Of a stretch of DNA of 53,344 nucleotides, positions 16,753 to 25,790 are shown piece after piece. Origin of the DNA: DATGLW01 sp035293965 (lineage in GTDB: Bacteria; Actinomycetota; Acidimicrobiia; Acidimicrobiales; RAAP-2); the NCBI GenBank assembly GCA_035293965.1, contig DATGLW010000103.1, positions 1-53,344 of the forward strand. The letters are read 5' to 3'. Within the stretch, counting starts at the first letter, position 1; every line of letters starts with the position of its first letter. Below the pieces are notes generated by a model. The model saw nothing but the letters and a program-made list of their open reading frames with translations. It searched no databases and was not told where the DNA came from. The position numbers and the translations under genes were made by a program.

Positions 16753-17697
16753 GTGCGCGAGCTCGTCGTGCTCGGGACGGCCAGCCAGACTCCGACCCGC
16801 TCCCGCCACCACAACGGCTACTTCGTCCGATGGGACACCGAGGGGCTCCTCTTCGACCCGGGCGAGGGCACCCAGCGCCAGCTCCTCATGGCCGGAGTCT
16901 CGCCGTGGGCCATCACCCGCATCCTGCTCACCCACCTCCACGGCGACCACTGCCTCGGCCTGCCGGGCGTGGTCCAGCGGATGTCGCTCGAGCGGGTTGC
17001 CCACCAGGTCGATCTCGTGTTCCCCCGCAGCGGCCTCCCCTTCGTCGACCGCCTGCTGCATGCCTCGGTCTTCGACGACTGCACCGACCTCGTGCGGCGA
17101 CCGGTGGCAGGTCCGGGGACCGTCGTGGATCCTCCCCCCTTCACGATCGTGGCACGGCGGCTCGAGCACCGTCCCGAGACCTTCGGCTACCGGGTCGAGG
17201 AGCCTGCCGGGCGCACCATCCTGCGTCGCCGCCTGGACGAGCTCGGCCTCGAGGGGCCGGCGATCGGGGAGCTCCAGCGCGGCACCGCGGTCCGCGTGGG
17301 GACGCGGATGGTGTCGCTCGACGAGGTGAGCGTGGAGCGGCCCGGCCAGGTCCTCGCCTTCGTGATGGACACCGCGCTGTGCGACGCCGCCTTCGAGCTC
17401 GCCGCCGGAGCCGACCTGCTCGTGTGCGAGGCCACCTTCGCAGATGCCGACGCCGCCCTCGCCGCCGAGTTCAACCACATGACGGCATCGCAAGCGGGCC
17501 GGCTCGCCGCCGAGTCGGGGGCCCGGCGCCTCGTCGTCACCCATTTCTCCCAGCGCTACCCGGACCCCGAGGTCCTCGCCTCCGAGGCCAGGCTGCTCCA
17601 CCCCGACGTGGTGGTCGCCCGCGAGCTGCTGCGAGTGCCGGTGCCCCCCCGGCGCGCAGGGGGCCGAGACCGGGCCGTGGGGGCTGTTCAGCGGTAG
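16753..17697 (+). CDS. rnz: Ribonuclease Z (tRNA 3'-processing endonuclease)
   Basis: A 314-residue metallo-beta-lactamase-fold protein. LLTHLHGDHCLGLPG (H-x-H-x-D-H) binds two zinc ions, FVMDTALCD supplies the bridging Asp, NHMTASQAGRLA a further His, and VVTHFSQRY the last ligand. RNase Z trims tRNA precursors at the discriminator base. GTG 16753 follows the -10 element. The last 20 or so residues are encoded by the first copy of the repeat array at 17641-17789, so the C-terminus is probably repeat-derived. Confidence 0.9.
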   Translation: MRELVVLGTASQTPTRSRHHNGYFVRWDTEGLLFDPGEGTQRQLLMAGVSPWAITRILLTHLHGDHCLGLPGVVQRMSLERVAHQVDLVFPRSGLPFVDRLLHASVFDDCTDLVRRPVAGPGTVVDPPPFTIVARRLEHRPETFGYRVEEPAGRTILRRRLDELGLEGPAIGELQRGTAVRVGTRMVSLDEVSVERPGQVLAFVMDTALCDAAFELAAGADLLVCEATFADADAALAAEFNHMTASQAGRLAAESGARRLVVTHFSQRYPDPEVLASEARLLHPDVVVARELLRVPVPPRRAGGRDRAVGAVQR

Positions 17698-17789
17698 GGC
17701 GGTGCCCCCCGGCGCGCGGGGGGCCGAGGCGACGCGCACCCGGGCGAGCGGATCGATCCAGGTGCCCCCCCGGCGCGCAGGGGGCCGAG
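17641..17789. repeat. Three-copy direct repeat with hairpin-forming unit
   Basis: A roughly 28-bp unit, beginning GTGCCCCCC and ending GGGGGCCGAG around GGCGCGC, occurs at 17641-17668, 17702-17728 and 17762-17789, about 60 bp apart. Within each unit GCCCCCC pairs with GGGGGGC around a short loop. Copies 2 and 3 also share the following GCGAC. The array sits between convergent rnz and degV, so the hairpins could stop transcription from both sides. There is no T-run, so classical intrinsic termination is uncertain. Confidence 0.7.
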
Positions 17790-17801
17790 GCGACCGGGCC
17801 G

Positions 17802-18701
17802 TCAGCTGAAGAGGCGCCCCCGGAGGCCGGGCGCGGCGGCGGAGGCCGGGTCCCACCACCATGCCAGTCCCACCAGCCCCGGCCCGGTGTGGGCCACCAT
17901 GACCGAGCTGAACCGGGCGACGAAGACCTCGGCGCCGGTCGCGGCGCGCTGGAGGGCAGCTGCCAGCTCCTCGGCGGCCTCGGGCGCGCCGGCGTGGAGC
18001 ACGGCCGCGTGCAGCCTCGGCGCGGGCCACCCTGCCCGCGGCCGGTCGCGCCGGCAGGTGCGAACCATGCGACCGAGCGCCGCTGCCCTGCTCCACGCTG
18101 GCCGCCGGAGGATCGGGCGGCCGCGGCGGAACTCGAACATCGGCTGCAGGCCGACTGCCCGCACCAGGCGTGCAGCGGCTGCCGGCACCCGCCCGCTTCG
18201 CGCCAGGTGGTCGAGGTCGGCCAGCGTCGCGATCAGCCGCACCCGCGCCGCGACCCGCTCGACCTCCCCGGCCACCTCGTCCAGCGAGGCCCCTTCCCGG
18301 GCCAGGCGGGCTCCCGCCAGGACGGCGAGCCCCTCGCCACCCGCCGCAGTCCGGGTGTCGACCACCCTGACCCTCTCGGTGCCCACGTACTGCGACGCGG
18401 TGACCGCCGACGCCCACGTCGAGCTCATCGATGCCGACACCGTGGCCACCACGACCCCGGCCTCCGTGCCACAGCCCTCGATCGCCTTGACGAAGTCCCC
18501 GGGAGCCGGTCCGGACGTGGAGACCCGCCCGCCAGCCTCGAGCGCGCGCACGCAGGCTGGGTCGAGCTCGCCGTCGGCGTGCACGGTCCCGCCCACGACG
18601 AGCAACAGCGGCACCACCACGATGCCGAGGTCCGCGACGGCATCGTCGGGCAGCGACGCCGCGCTGTCGGTGACCACCGCCACCCGGTCGGGCGCCGTCA
18701 T
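17802..18701 (-). CDS. DegV-family fatty-acid-binding protein
   Basis: A 299-residue DegV protein. VAVVTDSAASLPDD opens the domain, STSGPAPGDFVKAIE contains the Ser/Thr lipid-contact region, and VVDTRTAAGGEG and LATLADLDHLARSGRVP follow. DegV proteins bind a fatty acid; FakB relatives present it to fatty-acid kinase FakA. No FakA-like kinase is in view. Its start overlaps the stop of the flippase-like gene by 4 bp (ATGA), and together with the PlsY-like protein this suggests a lipid-handling operon. Confidence 0.85.
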   Translation of the reverse strand: MTAPDRVAVVTDSAASLPDDAVADLGIVVVPLLLVVGGTVHADGELDPACVRALEAGGRVSTSGPAPGDFVKAIEGCGTEAGVVVATVSASMSSTWASAVTASQYVGTERVRVVDTRTAAGGEGLAVLAGARLAREGASLDEVAGEVERVAARVRLIATLADLDHLARSGRVPAAAARLVRAVGLQPMFEFRRGRPILRRPAWSRAAALGRMVRTCRRDRPRAGWPAPRLHAAVLHAGAPEAAEELAAALQRAATGAEVFVARFSSVMVAHTGPGLVGLAWWWDPASAAAPGLRGRLFS

Positions 18702-20071
18702 CCGCCGGCCGATCCCGCCGCAGTGCGCGAGGGGATCCCGGGCTCGGCGCCAGCCGGCTCCGCCCGCGCGCCGCCCGCCTCGCGCTCGTTGCCGCGCAAA
18801 GGTAGGGCCACGGTGGGCCTGGTCGGCTCGGCCTCGGGATCGAGCATGGGCGACAGACCGTAGCGGGGTCGAGGGACCCCCCGCGCCACCCGGCGGCCCC
18901 GGAGCTCGAGCAGCCCCCAGATGGCCCAGCCGATGGGCACGAGCACCCAGAAGCTGAGCAGCCGGTAGAGGAGGACGACCGCCAGGGCCGAGCTCGTGGG
19001 CACGCCGTAGGCGTGGAGGAGGGCTGCCAGGCTGCCCGCGACGACGCCGATGCCCCCGGGCGTGAGCGGCACCGAGGCGGCGATCTGGGTCAACCCGTAG
19101 ATCACGAGGATCGCGGACCACGGCACCTTCACACCGAGCGCGAGCAGCGAGGAGACGACCACGAGGGCGTCCAGCAGCCAGTTGAGGAGCGCCAGCCCGA
19201 GCACGGTGGCCCAACCGAGCCCGCCGAGCTTGACGGCCGTCATGCGGCTGGCGAGGTTGGTTGCCCAGCCGAGGACACGCCGGCCACCGGGCAGGCGGCC
19301 TACCCAGCGGCGCAGGGCGGCCGTGGAGCTCGCGACGGGCGCCGTGTTGTGGAAGACCTCCACCACCAGAGCGACGATCGGGATGAGGGCGAGGAGGAAG
19401 ACGAGCCACCGCAGCGTCGACACCGGCCCCTCGGACCCGGCGGTCTCGACCCCGACGGCGATCACGATGAACAGGGCGAAGCTCGACACGCCGCCGGCCA
19501 CGAGGAAGGTCCAGATCCTGAGGAACCGGCTCACCCCGCGGCGCCCGAGCTGGTCGAACTGCCAGGCGGCCGCCCACCCCACGCCCCCGGGCAGGGTTCC
19601 CGTGAGGGCATTGCTGGCCAGGGTGATGGCGCCCATGGACACGAGGCCGAGATGCACGCAGCCGGCACGCAGCAGGCGCTGCTGGAGCAGGGCGAAGACC
19701 AGCATGGAGCCGGCCTCGGCCACGACGGCCAGCGCGACCCAGCCGACCTCGACGCTCGAGAGCCGGGACGCGGCCTTCGTGACGTCGCCGAAGTGCACGA
19801 TGCTGAACACCACGGCGGCGGCGAGCAGCGCGACCGAGGCCGCCGAGCGGATGTGGCCCCACCGGCGCCGCCAGGGCCGCGCGTCACCTGCCCCGGGGCG
19901 CGCCTCGACCTCGGTTCCTCCGGCGTCAGGCGTTCGGGTGGCGGCGTCTTCCGTACGGGCCTCCGAGCACGAGCGAGCGTACCGTTCCCCCTCCGGGCCC
20001 CGGTGCTCGTGCCTGCATCCTCCTCTGAGGTCCTGCCCGGGGCCTCGAGGGAGCATGCCTCCGGCGGCCAC
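18698..20071 (-). CDS. Lysylphosphatidylglycerol synthase transmembrane / UPF0104 flippase-like protein
   Basis: A polytopic membrane protein of up to 457 residues. At least six hydrophobic segments are visible, with family landmarks NALTGTLPGGVGWAAAWQFDQLGRRG and ASVPLTPGGIGVVAGSLAALL. The domain is the transmembrane part of MprF-like and YbhN-like proteins, which move lipids or lipid-linked sugars. The C-terminal 70 residues are cytosolic and low complexity. The start is uncertain: ATG 20071 or 20056 overlaps the PlsY-like frame by about 140 bp, and no good start follows before the first membrane segment. Confidence 0.75.
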   Translation of the reverse strand: MAAGGMLPRGPGQDLRGGCRHEHRGPEGERYARSCSEARTEDAATRTPDAGGTEVEARPGAGDARPWRRRWGHIRSAASVALLAAAVVFSIVHFGDVTKAASRLSSVEVGWVALAVVAEAGSMLVFALLQQRLLRAGCVHLGLVSMGAITLASNALTGTLPGGVGWAAAWQFDQLGRRGVSRFLRIWTFLVAGGVSSFALFIVIAVGVETAGSEGPVSTLRWLVFLLALIPIVALVVEVFHNTAPVASSTAALRRWVGRLPGGRRVLGWATNLASRMTAVKLGGLGWATVLGLALLNWLLDALVVVSSLLALGVKVPWSAILVIYGLTQIAASVPLTPGGIGVVAGSLAALLHAYGVPTSSALAVVLLYRLLSFWVLVPIGWAIWGLLELRGRRVARGVPRPRYGLSPMLDPEAEPTRPTVALPLRGNEREAGGARAEPAGAEPGIPSRTAAGSAGG

Positions 20072-20834
20072 CGAGACGGCGCCTGCCGGCCATTGCCCAC
20101 AGGGCCGGCGGCCCCTGGGTGGCGACCTTCGCCACGCGCCTCGCCTGGCGCCCTACCCCACCGCGCGCCCCGCGCTCGCCGGGGTCGCAGTCGAAGAGGA
20201 GGCGATGCGCCAGCGCGGGGCCGAGCCGCCCCGGCGGGGGGAAACGGTTGCCGGCCAGCCGCTTGGCGATCATGGGGACCCCGACTGCGGCCGCCACCGC
20301 CAGGCCCACCGGCCCGCGCCGGGCAGCGAGCACCGGTGCGAGAGCAGCGAGCGCCGCCAGGCTCGCCACCCCCGTCTGGCGGGCCAGGCGCCCGACCGCC
20401 AGCCCCCCTGCCAGGAGGGCTGCCCCCTCGGGGGCGAGCACCGCCAGCGAGCCGAGGGCGGGGGAGATGCCGCGACCGCCAGCCCCGCCGAGGAACGGTG
20501 ACCAGTCGTGCCCGCAGATGGTGCAGGCGGCGGCAGCGGCCCCGAGCCACGGCCGGTCCGACCCGGCGAGCATCGGGCCGACCACGCCCTTGCCCACCTC
20601 GAACACGCCCGCGGCGGCCAGCCACGGGAAGCCGGCCACCTCGTAGAGGGCGGTCCCCGACACCGTTCCCGAGCCCACCTGCCGGAGGTCCACCCCGGCC
20701 ACCAAGCGAGCGGCGATGCCGCTGAAGGGGATCGAGCCGGCCAGGAACGAGCAGGCGGCGACGGCAGGGGCTGGCACCCTCGGTCCGGGACCGGTCACGC
20801 GGCCGGTACGCCGCACCTGCCGCCGGGCGGTCAT
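19926..20834 (-). CDS. PlsY-like glycerol-3-phosphate acyltransferase, divergent
   Basis: A 302-residue frame whose first 210 or so residues match PlsY: a membrane helix with GSIPFSGIAARL, DLRQVGSGTVSGTAL (motif 1), GHDWSPFLGGAGGRGISPALG (motif 2) and MIAKRLAGNRF (motif 3). PlsY transfers acyl groups from acyl-phosphate to glycerol-3-phosphate. Motif 1 normally reads GSGNxGATN and motif 2 KGGKGVAT, so several active-site residues differ; activity is uncertain. The final 90 residues look non-native and overlap the next gene, hinting at a lost stop codon or frameshift. The start overlaps the upstream stop by 4 bp. Confidence 0.7.
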   Translation of the reverse strand: MTARRQVRRTGRVTGPGPRVPAPAVAACSFLAGSIPFSGIAARLVAGVDLRQVGSGTVSGTALYEVAGFPWLAAAGVFEVGKGVVGPMLAGSDRPWLGAAAAACTICGHDWSPFLGGAGGRGISPALGSLAVLAPEGAALLAGGLAVGRLARQTGVASLAALAALAPVLAARRGPVGLAVAAAVGVPMIAKRLAGNRFPPPGRLGPALAHRLLFDCDPGERGARGGVGRQARRVAKVATQGPPALWAMAGRRRLGGRRRHAPSRPRAGPQRRMQARAPGPGGGTVRSLVLGGPYGRRRHPNA

Positions 20835-21490
20835 CGGACGGTTTCGGGGTGCCCCTTTCGCAACACGTCGCTGAAGCGGACGGTGATCTGGGCACGGCGC
20901 ATGGTCCTCACGAACCAGGCCACCGAGGCGCCGATCGTGCCGATCGTCAGCACCCAGGTGATGAGCGTCCGCTCGAGCACGAAGGTGTGAAGCGACGACG
21001 TGAGCAGGAGCCACATGACGCACCCAGCGTTGGCCAGCAGCACGACCGCCCACAGGAGCGACAGCTGGATGAAGAAGCGCCGCACCGCGGGGCGCGAGAC
21101 GAACGCCGGGTTGAGGGGGCAGTAATCGTGGGCCAGCCGCTCGATGAAGGGCCGCCGGGCGATGGCCGTGGCCAGCAGGAACAGGGCGAACAGGGCGGTG
21201 GCCGCCGTGGGCTGGGCGAAGTAGAGGAAGGCACTGCCGGTCACGAGCGTGACGACCGTGCGGAAGGTCAGCGTGGCCGCGCCCATGAGCAAGGTGGCCG
21301 GGAGCCGTTGGCGGCGCACGAGCCGGCGGGCGAGCGCCAGGTAGGACCAGCTGAGGCCGGCGATGCACGCGCCGGCGATGCCCGTGAAGGTGAGCAGGAG
21401 GTAGAAGAGGCCGAAGGGTGCGACTGCCCCCTCCAAGACGGTGGGCAGCGAGTGCCGCACGGCCGCGCGAAGGGACGGGAGCTCGAGCAC
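20831..21490 (-). CDS. VC0807-like integral membrane protein
   Basis: A 219-residue hydrophobic protein with about five to six membrane segments, including LYLLLTFTGIAGACIAG-like and WAVVLLANAGCVMWLLL stretches. It resembles the VC0807/septation-protein-A-like family of unknown role. GTG 21490 is the listed start. A -10-like TAGACT at 21572-21577 would give a leader of about 70 nt. It is first in an operon of four genes whose stops and starts overlap, apart from one long overlap. Confidence 0.6.
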   Translation of the reverse strand: MLELPSLRAAVRHSLPTVLEGAVAPFGLFYLLLTFTGIAGACIAGLSWSYLALARRLVRRQRLPATLLMGAATLTFRTVVTLVTGSAFLYFAQPTAATALFALFLLATAIARRPFIERLAHDYCPLNPAFVSRPAVRRFFIQLSLLWAVVLLANAGCVMWLLLTSSLHTFVLERTLITWVLTIGTIGASVAWFVRTMRRAQITVRFSDVLRKGHPETVR

Positions 21491-21571
21491 CGAGAGGTGC
21501 CCACCGTGATACCCGCCGTGCTCTCCGCCGTCGGCGCGCCCTGAGGTTTGGTGCGCTCCAGTGATGCGGGG

Positions 21572-21577
21572 AGTCTA
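21572..21577 (-). promoter_or_regulatory. -10 element for the VC0807-PlsY-flippase-DegV operon
   Basis: TAGACT on the minus strand. The distance to GTG 21490 implies a leader of about 70 nt rather than a leaderless message. Confidence 0.4.
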
Positions 21578-21731
21578 GGGCGACCGGCGCCCTCTCGCGG
21601 GCGCGCCCTTCGCCCTGGCATCCCACCTGAGCAGATCCCTCCCCGCTCCCAGGCCGAGCGCCCGTTGCGCCACGCCATCGGGGTGGGCCGCCGCGACGCG
21701 ATGGTGGAGCGGGCGCGCGTTGCGCCCGGCC

Positions 21732-22427
21732 TCAGGGGAGAAGGAGGGCCTCGGGAGTGAGCTCGGCAAGGCCGGCCACGACCACGTCGGCCAGCCCGAG
21801 CACGTCGGGGGGCGGCGGGTAGGTGGGGTTCGGCACGGCGACCACCCACATGCCCGCAGCACGCGCCGCCCGAAGCCCGTTGGCCGAGTCCTCGATGGCT
21901 GCGGCTGCTGCCGGCGCCACGCCGAGCGCCGCGGCCGCCGCCAGGTAGACGTCGGGGGCGGGCTTGCCCCGGGCGACCTCCTCCGACGACACGGTCACGC
22001 GAAAGCACCGGGCGAGGCCGGCCAGCTCGAGCACGAGGTCGATCACCGGCCGGTTCGACGACGACGCCAGCCCGAGGGGCCACACGGCGCCCAGCCGCTC
22101 GACTGCCTCGCGAGCACCCTCGGCCAGCGGCAGGTGCCGGCGGTAGCGCTCCTCGAGCTTGCGGACCACGGCGTCGGAGATCTCTGCCGGCGGCAAGGGG
22201 ACACCGAGGACGTCGTGGAGGTAGCGCGACCACTCGGGCGAGCTCATCCCCATCATGTCGTGGGTGGCGGTGGCCCGCCAGGTCCTCCCCTGCTCGGCCA
22301 CCAGCTCACGGCGGGCGCCGTCCCAGACCTCTTCGGAGTCGAGCAGCACGCCGTCGAGATCGAACACGACGGCCTCGATGCGGCGCGGGCGGTGGCCGGG
22401 CGGGCGAGGCGCCACGGCCGCGATCAC
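21732..22427 (-). CDS. HAD-superfamily phosphatase (subfamily IA, beta-phosphoglucomutase-like)
   Basis: A 231-residue HAD hydrolase. VVFDLDGVLLDSEEVW holds the nucleophile Asp (DxD), LASSSNRPV is motif II, VARGKPAPDVYL carries the Lys, and AIEDSANGLRAARAAGM the acidic motif IV. It should dephosphorylate small phospho-sugars or related metabolites. It is the last gene of the HerA-SbcD-SbcC-NurA operon, starting inside the NurA-like stop codon (GTGA overlap). Whether it has a role in DNA end repair or simply rides along is unknown. Confidence 0.88.
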   Translation of the reverse strand: MIAAVAPRPPGHRPRRIEAVVFDLDGVLLDSEEVWDGARRELVAEQGRTWRATATHDMMGMSSPEWSRYLHDVLGVPLPPAEISDAVVRKLEERYRRHLPLAEGAREAVERLGAVWPLGLASSSNRPVIDLVLELAGLARCFRVTVSSEEVARGKPAPDVYLAAAAALGVAPAAAAAIEDSANGLRAARAAGMWVVAVPNPTYPPPPDVLGLADVVVAGLAELTPEALLLP

Positions 22428-23365
22428 GCCCCGGCCCTGGCGGCCGATCGGCGCAGGGCCCGGTAGAGCAGGTGGGGGTCCCCCATACGCCGGCGCAGCT
22501 CTCGCTCGAGCCCGGCCACCGGGTACAGGTTCTGGGGCGCCCTCGGCTCCTTGTGCGGCTCGGAGGCGAAGCGGGGGAGCACGGCGACGACCTGGTCGGC
22601 GAGGCGAGATGCCGCGGCCACCGGCAGGTCTGCGGTGCACTCGCACCGCACCACGCCGGCCCAGGGGACTCCTGCAGGTCCGGGCAGCCGCAGGTACCAC
22701 GACAGCCTCGAGAAGCCTCCCCCGAGGACGAAGAGCGGCGAGCGCTGCCCCGGGGCGAGGCCCCCGACGATGGCATGCAGCTCCGGGGGCAGGTAGGCGA
22801 CGTGGTGCGTCTTCACGTAGCCGACGGCGTTGGCGAGGTGCTGGCGGCCCCGCAGCGGACCGTCGACCACGACCAGGTCGGCAGCGCCTTCCTCGCAGGC
22901 GGACTCGGCGGCGCGCAGCTCGGCATGGCCCATCCGCTCCTGGAGCGCCAGGGCAAGGCCCTCGGGGCTGTCGCTCGCCGCCAGGCGCACCGGGAAGTCC
23001 CCGGTGGCAGTCACGACGGGTTCGGCGGCGCCGAAGGAGGTGAAGAGCCCCCGCTCGACGAGCACGGGGCCCAGGCGCGCCGCGTGGTCGCACCGGACGG
23101 CACCCGCGGCATACGACGCGCAGATCCCCGGCGCCGCCGAGCCGGCCCCGTCGTCGATCCACACACGCGCCTCCACCCGCCTGACGCCATCGACGAACAG
23201 CACCGACGCCACGCTGTCGGCCGATGCTGGTCGGGGCGCGACGGCTTCCCACCTGGCCGCGGGGATCTCGACGTCCGGGTCGACCTCGGCGCTCGTCGCA
23301 TCGAGGCCCAACGCCTCGTTTGCCACCCCGTAGGCAGGGTCCCAGGGGTCGACGCGGAACCTCAC
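22424..23365 (-). CDS. NurA-like DNA double-strand-break repair nuclease
   Basis: A 313-residue protein. The beta-strand VLFVDGVRRVEARVW puts an Asp-Gly pair at residues 59-60. ADLVVVDGPLRG gives a second Asp-Gly, then AVGYVKTHH, and GVVRCEC an R-x-E. This order (D-G, D-G-x-L, G-x-x-K, R-x-E) is that of the NurA nuclease domain. NurA is a 5'-3' nuclease that is stimulated and docked by HerA. The call rests on these motifs plus its place 19 bp after sbcC in an operon that also encodes HerA and Mre11/Rad50 homologues. GTG 23365 gives the natural start VRFRVDPWDP. The C-terminal His found in archaeal NurA is not obvious. Confidence 0.6.
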   Translation of the reverse strand: MRFRVDPWDPAYGVANEALGLDATSAEVDPDVEIPAARWEAVAPRPASADSVASVLFVDGVRRVEARVWIDDGAGSAAPGICASYAAGAVRCDHAARLGPVLVERGLFTSFGAAEPVVTATGDFPVRLAASDSPEGLALALQERMGHAELRAAESACEEGAADLVVVDGPLRGRQHLANAVGYVKTHHVAYLPPELHAIVGGLAPGQRSPLFVLGGGFSRLSWYLRLPGPAGVPWAGVVRCECTADLPVAAASRLADQVVAVLPRFASEPHKEPRAPQNLYPVAGLERELRRRMGDPHLLYRALRRSAARAGA

Positions 23366-23384
23366 GACGCTCCCCCACGCCCGC

Positions 23385-25790
23385 TCATGCGATGCGCTTC
23401 TCGACGGTGGCCGACCGGGGCCCCTTGCGGACCTCGAAGCGCACCGGCACCCGTTCGGCAAGCTCGCGCACGTGGGTGACCACGCCGATCATGCGACCTG
23501 ATTGGCCGAGGTTCTCGATGGTCGACGCGACCGTCTCGAGGGTCTCGGGGTCGAGGGTCCCGAAGCCCTCGTCGAGGAACAGCGAGTCGAGCTGCGGCGC
23601 CCCCTCGGCGGCCAGGCTACGCACCTGCGACGAGAGGGCGAGCGCCAGCGCGAGCGACGCCTGGAAGGTCTCGCCGCCAGACAGGGTCCGAGCCGAACGC
23701 AGCTCGTCCGCGTTGGCATGGTCGATCACCATGAACTCCCGGTCGCCGAGGGTGAGCGAGAACCCATCGGCGGTGAGCTGGCGCAGGGTCGTCGACGCCT
23801 CGGCCACCAGCATCTCGAGCGCCTCGTGGACCAGCCATTCGGGGAAGCGGTCGGCGCGCAGCCACGTGCGCAGCGTCGACGCGACCGCCGCCTCCTCGTC
23901 GAGCCGTTCGACCTCCGCCCGAAGCCGGGCCGCCTCCTCGAGGCCCACTTCGATCGCGGCGACCTGGGCCTCTGCGGCGGCCGCTGCCTCGGCCAGCACC
24001 TGGAGCACCTCCACCACGTCGCCACGTTCGCCGACCCCGAGCGCCGCGCACCGACCTGCCAGCGCCTGGGTCCGTGCTCGTGCCTCCTCGCGGTACTGCG
24101 CCGCTCGCTGTCCGGCCTCCTTCGACGCTGCCTCCTGGGTCGACGCCTCCGATCGGGCCCAGCGCGCCAGCGCGTCCCAGTCGGCGACGAGGTCCCTGCG
24201 CTGGGGAGCCGGGCACCCGAGGAAGGCCACCGGGTCGCGCTGGGAGTCGAAGTCGGCCTGCAGCGACGCCGCGGCATCGGCCAGCTCCTCGAGCGCGCGC
24301 TGGGCGGCCTCGTGGGCACGCGTCCTGTCGTCCTCGTGCCGCCGGGCGGCGTCGAGGGCTCGGCGAGCGGCCCTGCAGCGTTCGAGCAGCTCCGCCAGCG
24401 CGGCGGGGTCCGGGTGGCCGGCGACCTGCGCCGCCAGGCGGTCGCGGGTATGGCGCAGCTCGGCGAGCGCCCCGTCCTTCTCGGCCCTTCGGGTGGCCGC
24501 CTTGGTGGCCGCCTCGCGTGCACGGTTCAGGTGCCGGCGGGCCTGGGCCTCGGCCTGCTCGGCCGCGTCGAGCGCCGACCGGCCCTCGGCCTGTCCCTCC
24601 GGCAGGGCTCGCACCACCTGGCGGCACACCGGGCACGGCTCGCCCACGACCAGGTGGACGGCGAGCCCTGCGGCCACGTGCTCGGCCCGGAGTGCCTCCA
24701 GTGCCGACGTGGCACCCTGCAGCACCGCCTCGGCATCGGCGAGCACCCGGTCGGCCTCCTCCACGAGGCCGGCGGCCTCCGCAGCCTCCTCCTCCACCCG
24801 CCAGAGCTTCTCGGTGCACGCGGCGAGGTCCACATGGGCCCCGGCGACGGCCTCGAGCGCGGCCGGGTCGGGCAGGTCGTCGGCCACCAAGGCCGCCTTC
24901 TCTCGCGCACGGCGGGCCGCCTCGAGCTCCTCTGCGGCAGCAGCCAGGCGCTGCCGCGCGCTGGCCATGCGCCGGCCGTGCTGCCGGGCCTCTTCGGGCA
25001 CGGCGATCTTCGAGAGCAGCCCCAGCGCGGCGCGCGCCTCTTGCTCGTGGCGCTGCTCGTCGCGCTCGAGGCGGACCAGCTCCTCGATCCGCGACCGCTC
25101 CCGCGCCGCCTCGTCGCCCAGGGCGCGCAGCTCGGCGGCTCGCTGGCGAGCGGCGGCGAGCGCGGCCGGGGTCGCGCCGGCGAGGTCCTCGAGGCGCTGC
25201 CGGCCGAGCTTGGCGGCCGCGGCGGCGGACTCGGCGACCTGGCCGGCGCGCCGGCCGACGTCGAGGTAAGCGCCGAGGTTGAGCAAGCGGAGCAGGAGGT
25301 CGCGCCGGTCCTCGCCCTTGGCCCGCAGGAAGCGCGCGAAGTCCCCCTGGGGCAGGACCACGCACCGGATGAAGTCGTCGAACCTGAGCCCCAGGAGCAC
25401 CTCGACGGCGGCGTTCATCTCCCGCTCGGCGCCGGCGAGCACGGTGGTGGACCCGTCGGCCTCGAGGCGCTCCAGCCGGGCCTCCTTGGTGCCTGGTCCG
25501 CGCGCGGTGCGCCGGAGCACCCGCGTCGCGACGAAGCCGGTGGCGCTGAGGGAGAACCGCAGCGACACCTTGGTCTCCGCGGCGCCGAGGGACATGACGT
25601 AGCGGCTCATGCGCTGGTCGTCGTAGCGCGGGACGGCCCCGTAGAGGGCGAAGCAGACGGCGTCGATGACGGTCGACTTGCCCGATCCCGTCGGCCCGAC
25701 CAGCGCGAAGAAGTCGCTGTCGTCGAAGTCGAGCTCGGTCCGTTCACGGAACGCGCCGAAGCCCGAGACCGACAGGTGCTGGAGCCTCAC
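23385..25790 (-). CDS. sbcC: Exonuclease SbcCD subunit C (Rad50-like ATPase)
   Basis: An 801-residue SMC-like ATPase, shorter than the roughly 1,050 residues of the E. coli protein. Walker A GPTGSGKST lies near residue 34, and CVVLPQGDFARFL is the Q-loop. Two long Ala/Glu/Arg-rich coiled-coil arms flank a zinc hook CPVC near residue 385. The signature LSGGETFQASLALALALS is near 700 and Walker B LFLDEGFGTLD near 740. With SbcD it resects and clips DNA ends, including hairpins. GTG 25790 overlaps the sbcD stop by 4 bp. Confidence 0.95.
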   Translation of the reverse strand: MRLQHLSVSGFGAFRERTELDFDDSDFFALVGPTGSGKSTVIDAVCFALYGAVPRYDDQRMSRYVMSLGAAETKVSLRFSLSATGFVATRVLRRTARGPGTKEARLERLEADGSTTVLAGAEREMNAAVEVLLGLRFDDFIRCVVLPQGDFARFLRAKGEDRRDLLLRLLNLGAYLDVGRRAGQVAESAAAAAKLGRQRLEDLAGATPAALAAARQRAAELRALGDEAARERSRIEELVRLERDEQRHEQEARAALGLLSKIAVPEEARQHGRRMASARQRLAAAAEELEAARRAREKAALVADDLPDPAALEAVAGAHVDLAACTEKLWRVEEEAAEAAGLVEEADRVLADAEAVLQGATSALEALRAEHVAAGLAVHLVVGEPCPVCRQVVRALPEGQAEGRSALDAAEQAEAQARRHLNRAREAATKAATRRAEKDGALAELRHTRDRLAAQVAGHPDPAALAELLERCRAARRALDAARRHEDDRTRAHEAAQRALEELADAAASLQADFDSQRDPVAFLGCPAPQRRDLVADWDALARWARSEASTQEAASKEAGQRAAQYREEARARTQALAGRCAALGVGERGDVVEVLQVLAEAAAAAEAQVAAIEVGLEEAARLRAEVERLDEEAAVASTLRTWLRADRFPEWLVHEALEMLVAEASTTLRQLTADGFSLTLGDREFMVIDHANADELRSARTLSGGETFQASLALALALSSQVRSLAAEGAPQLDSLFLDEGFGTLDPETLETVASTIENLGQSGRMIGVVTHVRELAERVPVRFEVRKGPRSATVEKRIA

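Noticed and set aside
17641..17789. CRISPR array
   Set aside because: Only three units, the sequence between them is short and partly repeated, and one unit lies in coding sequence.
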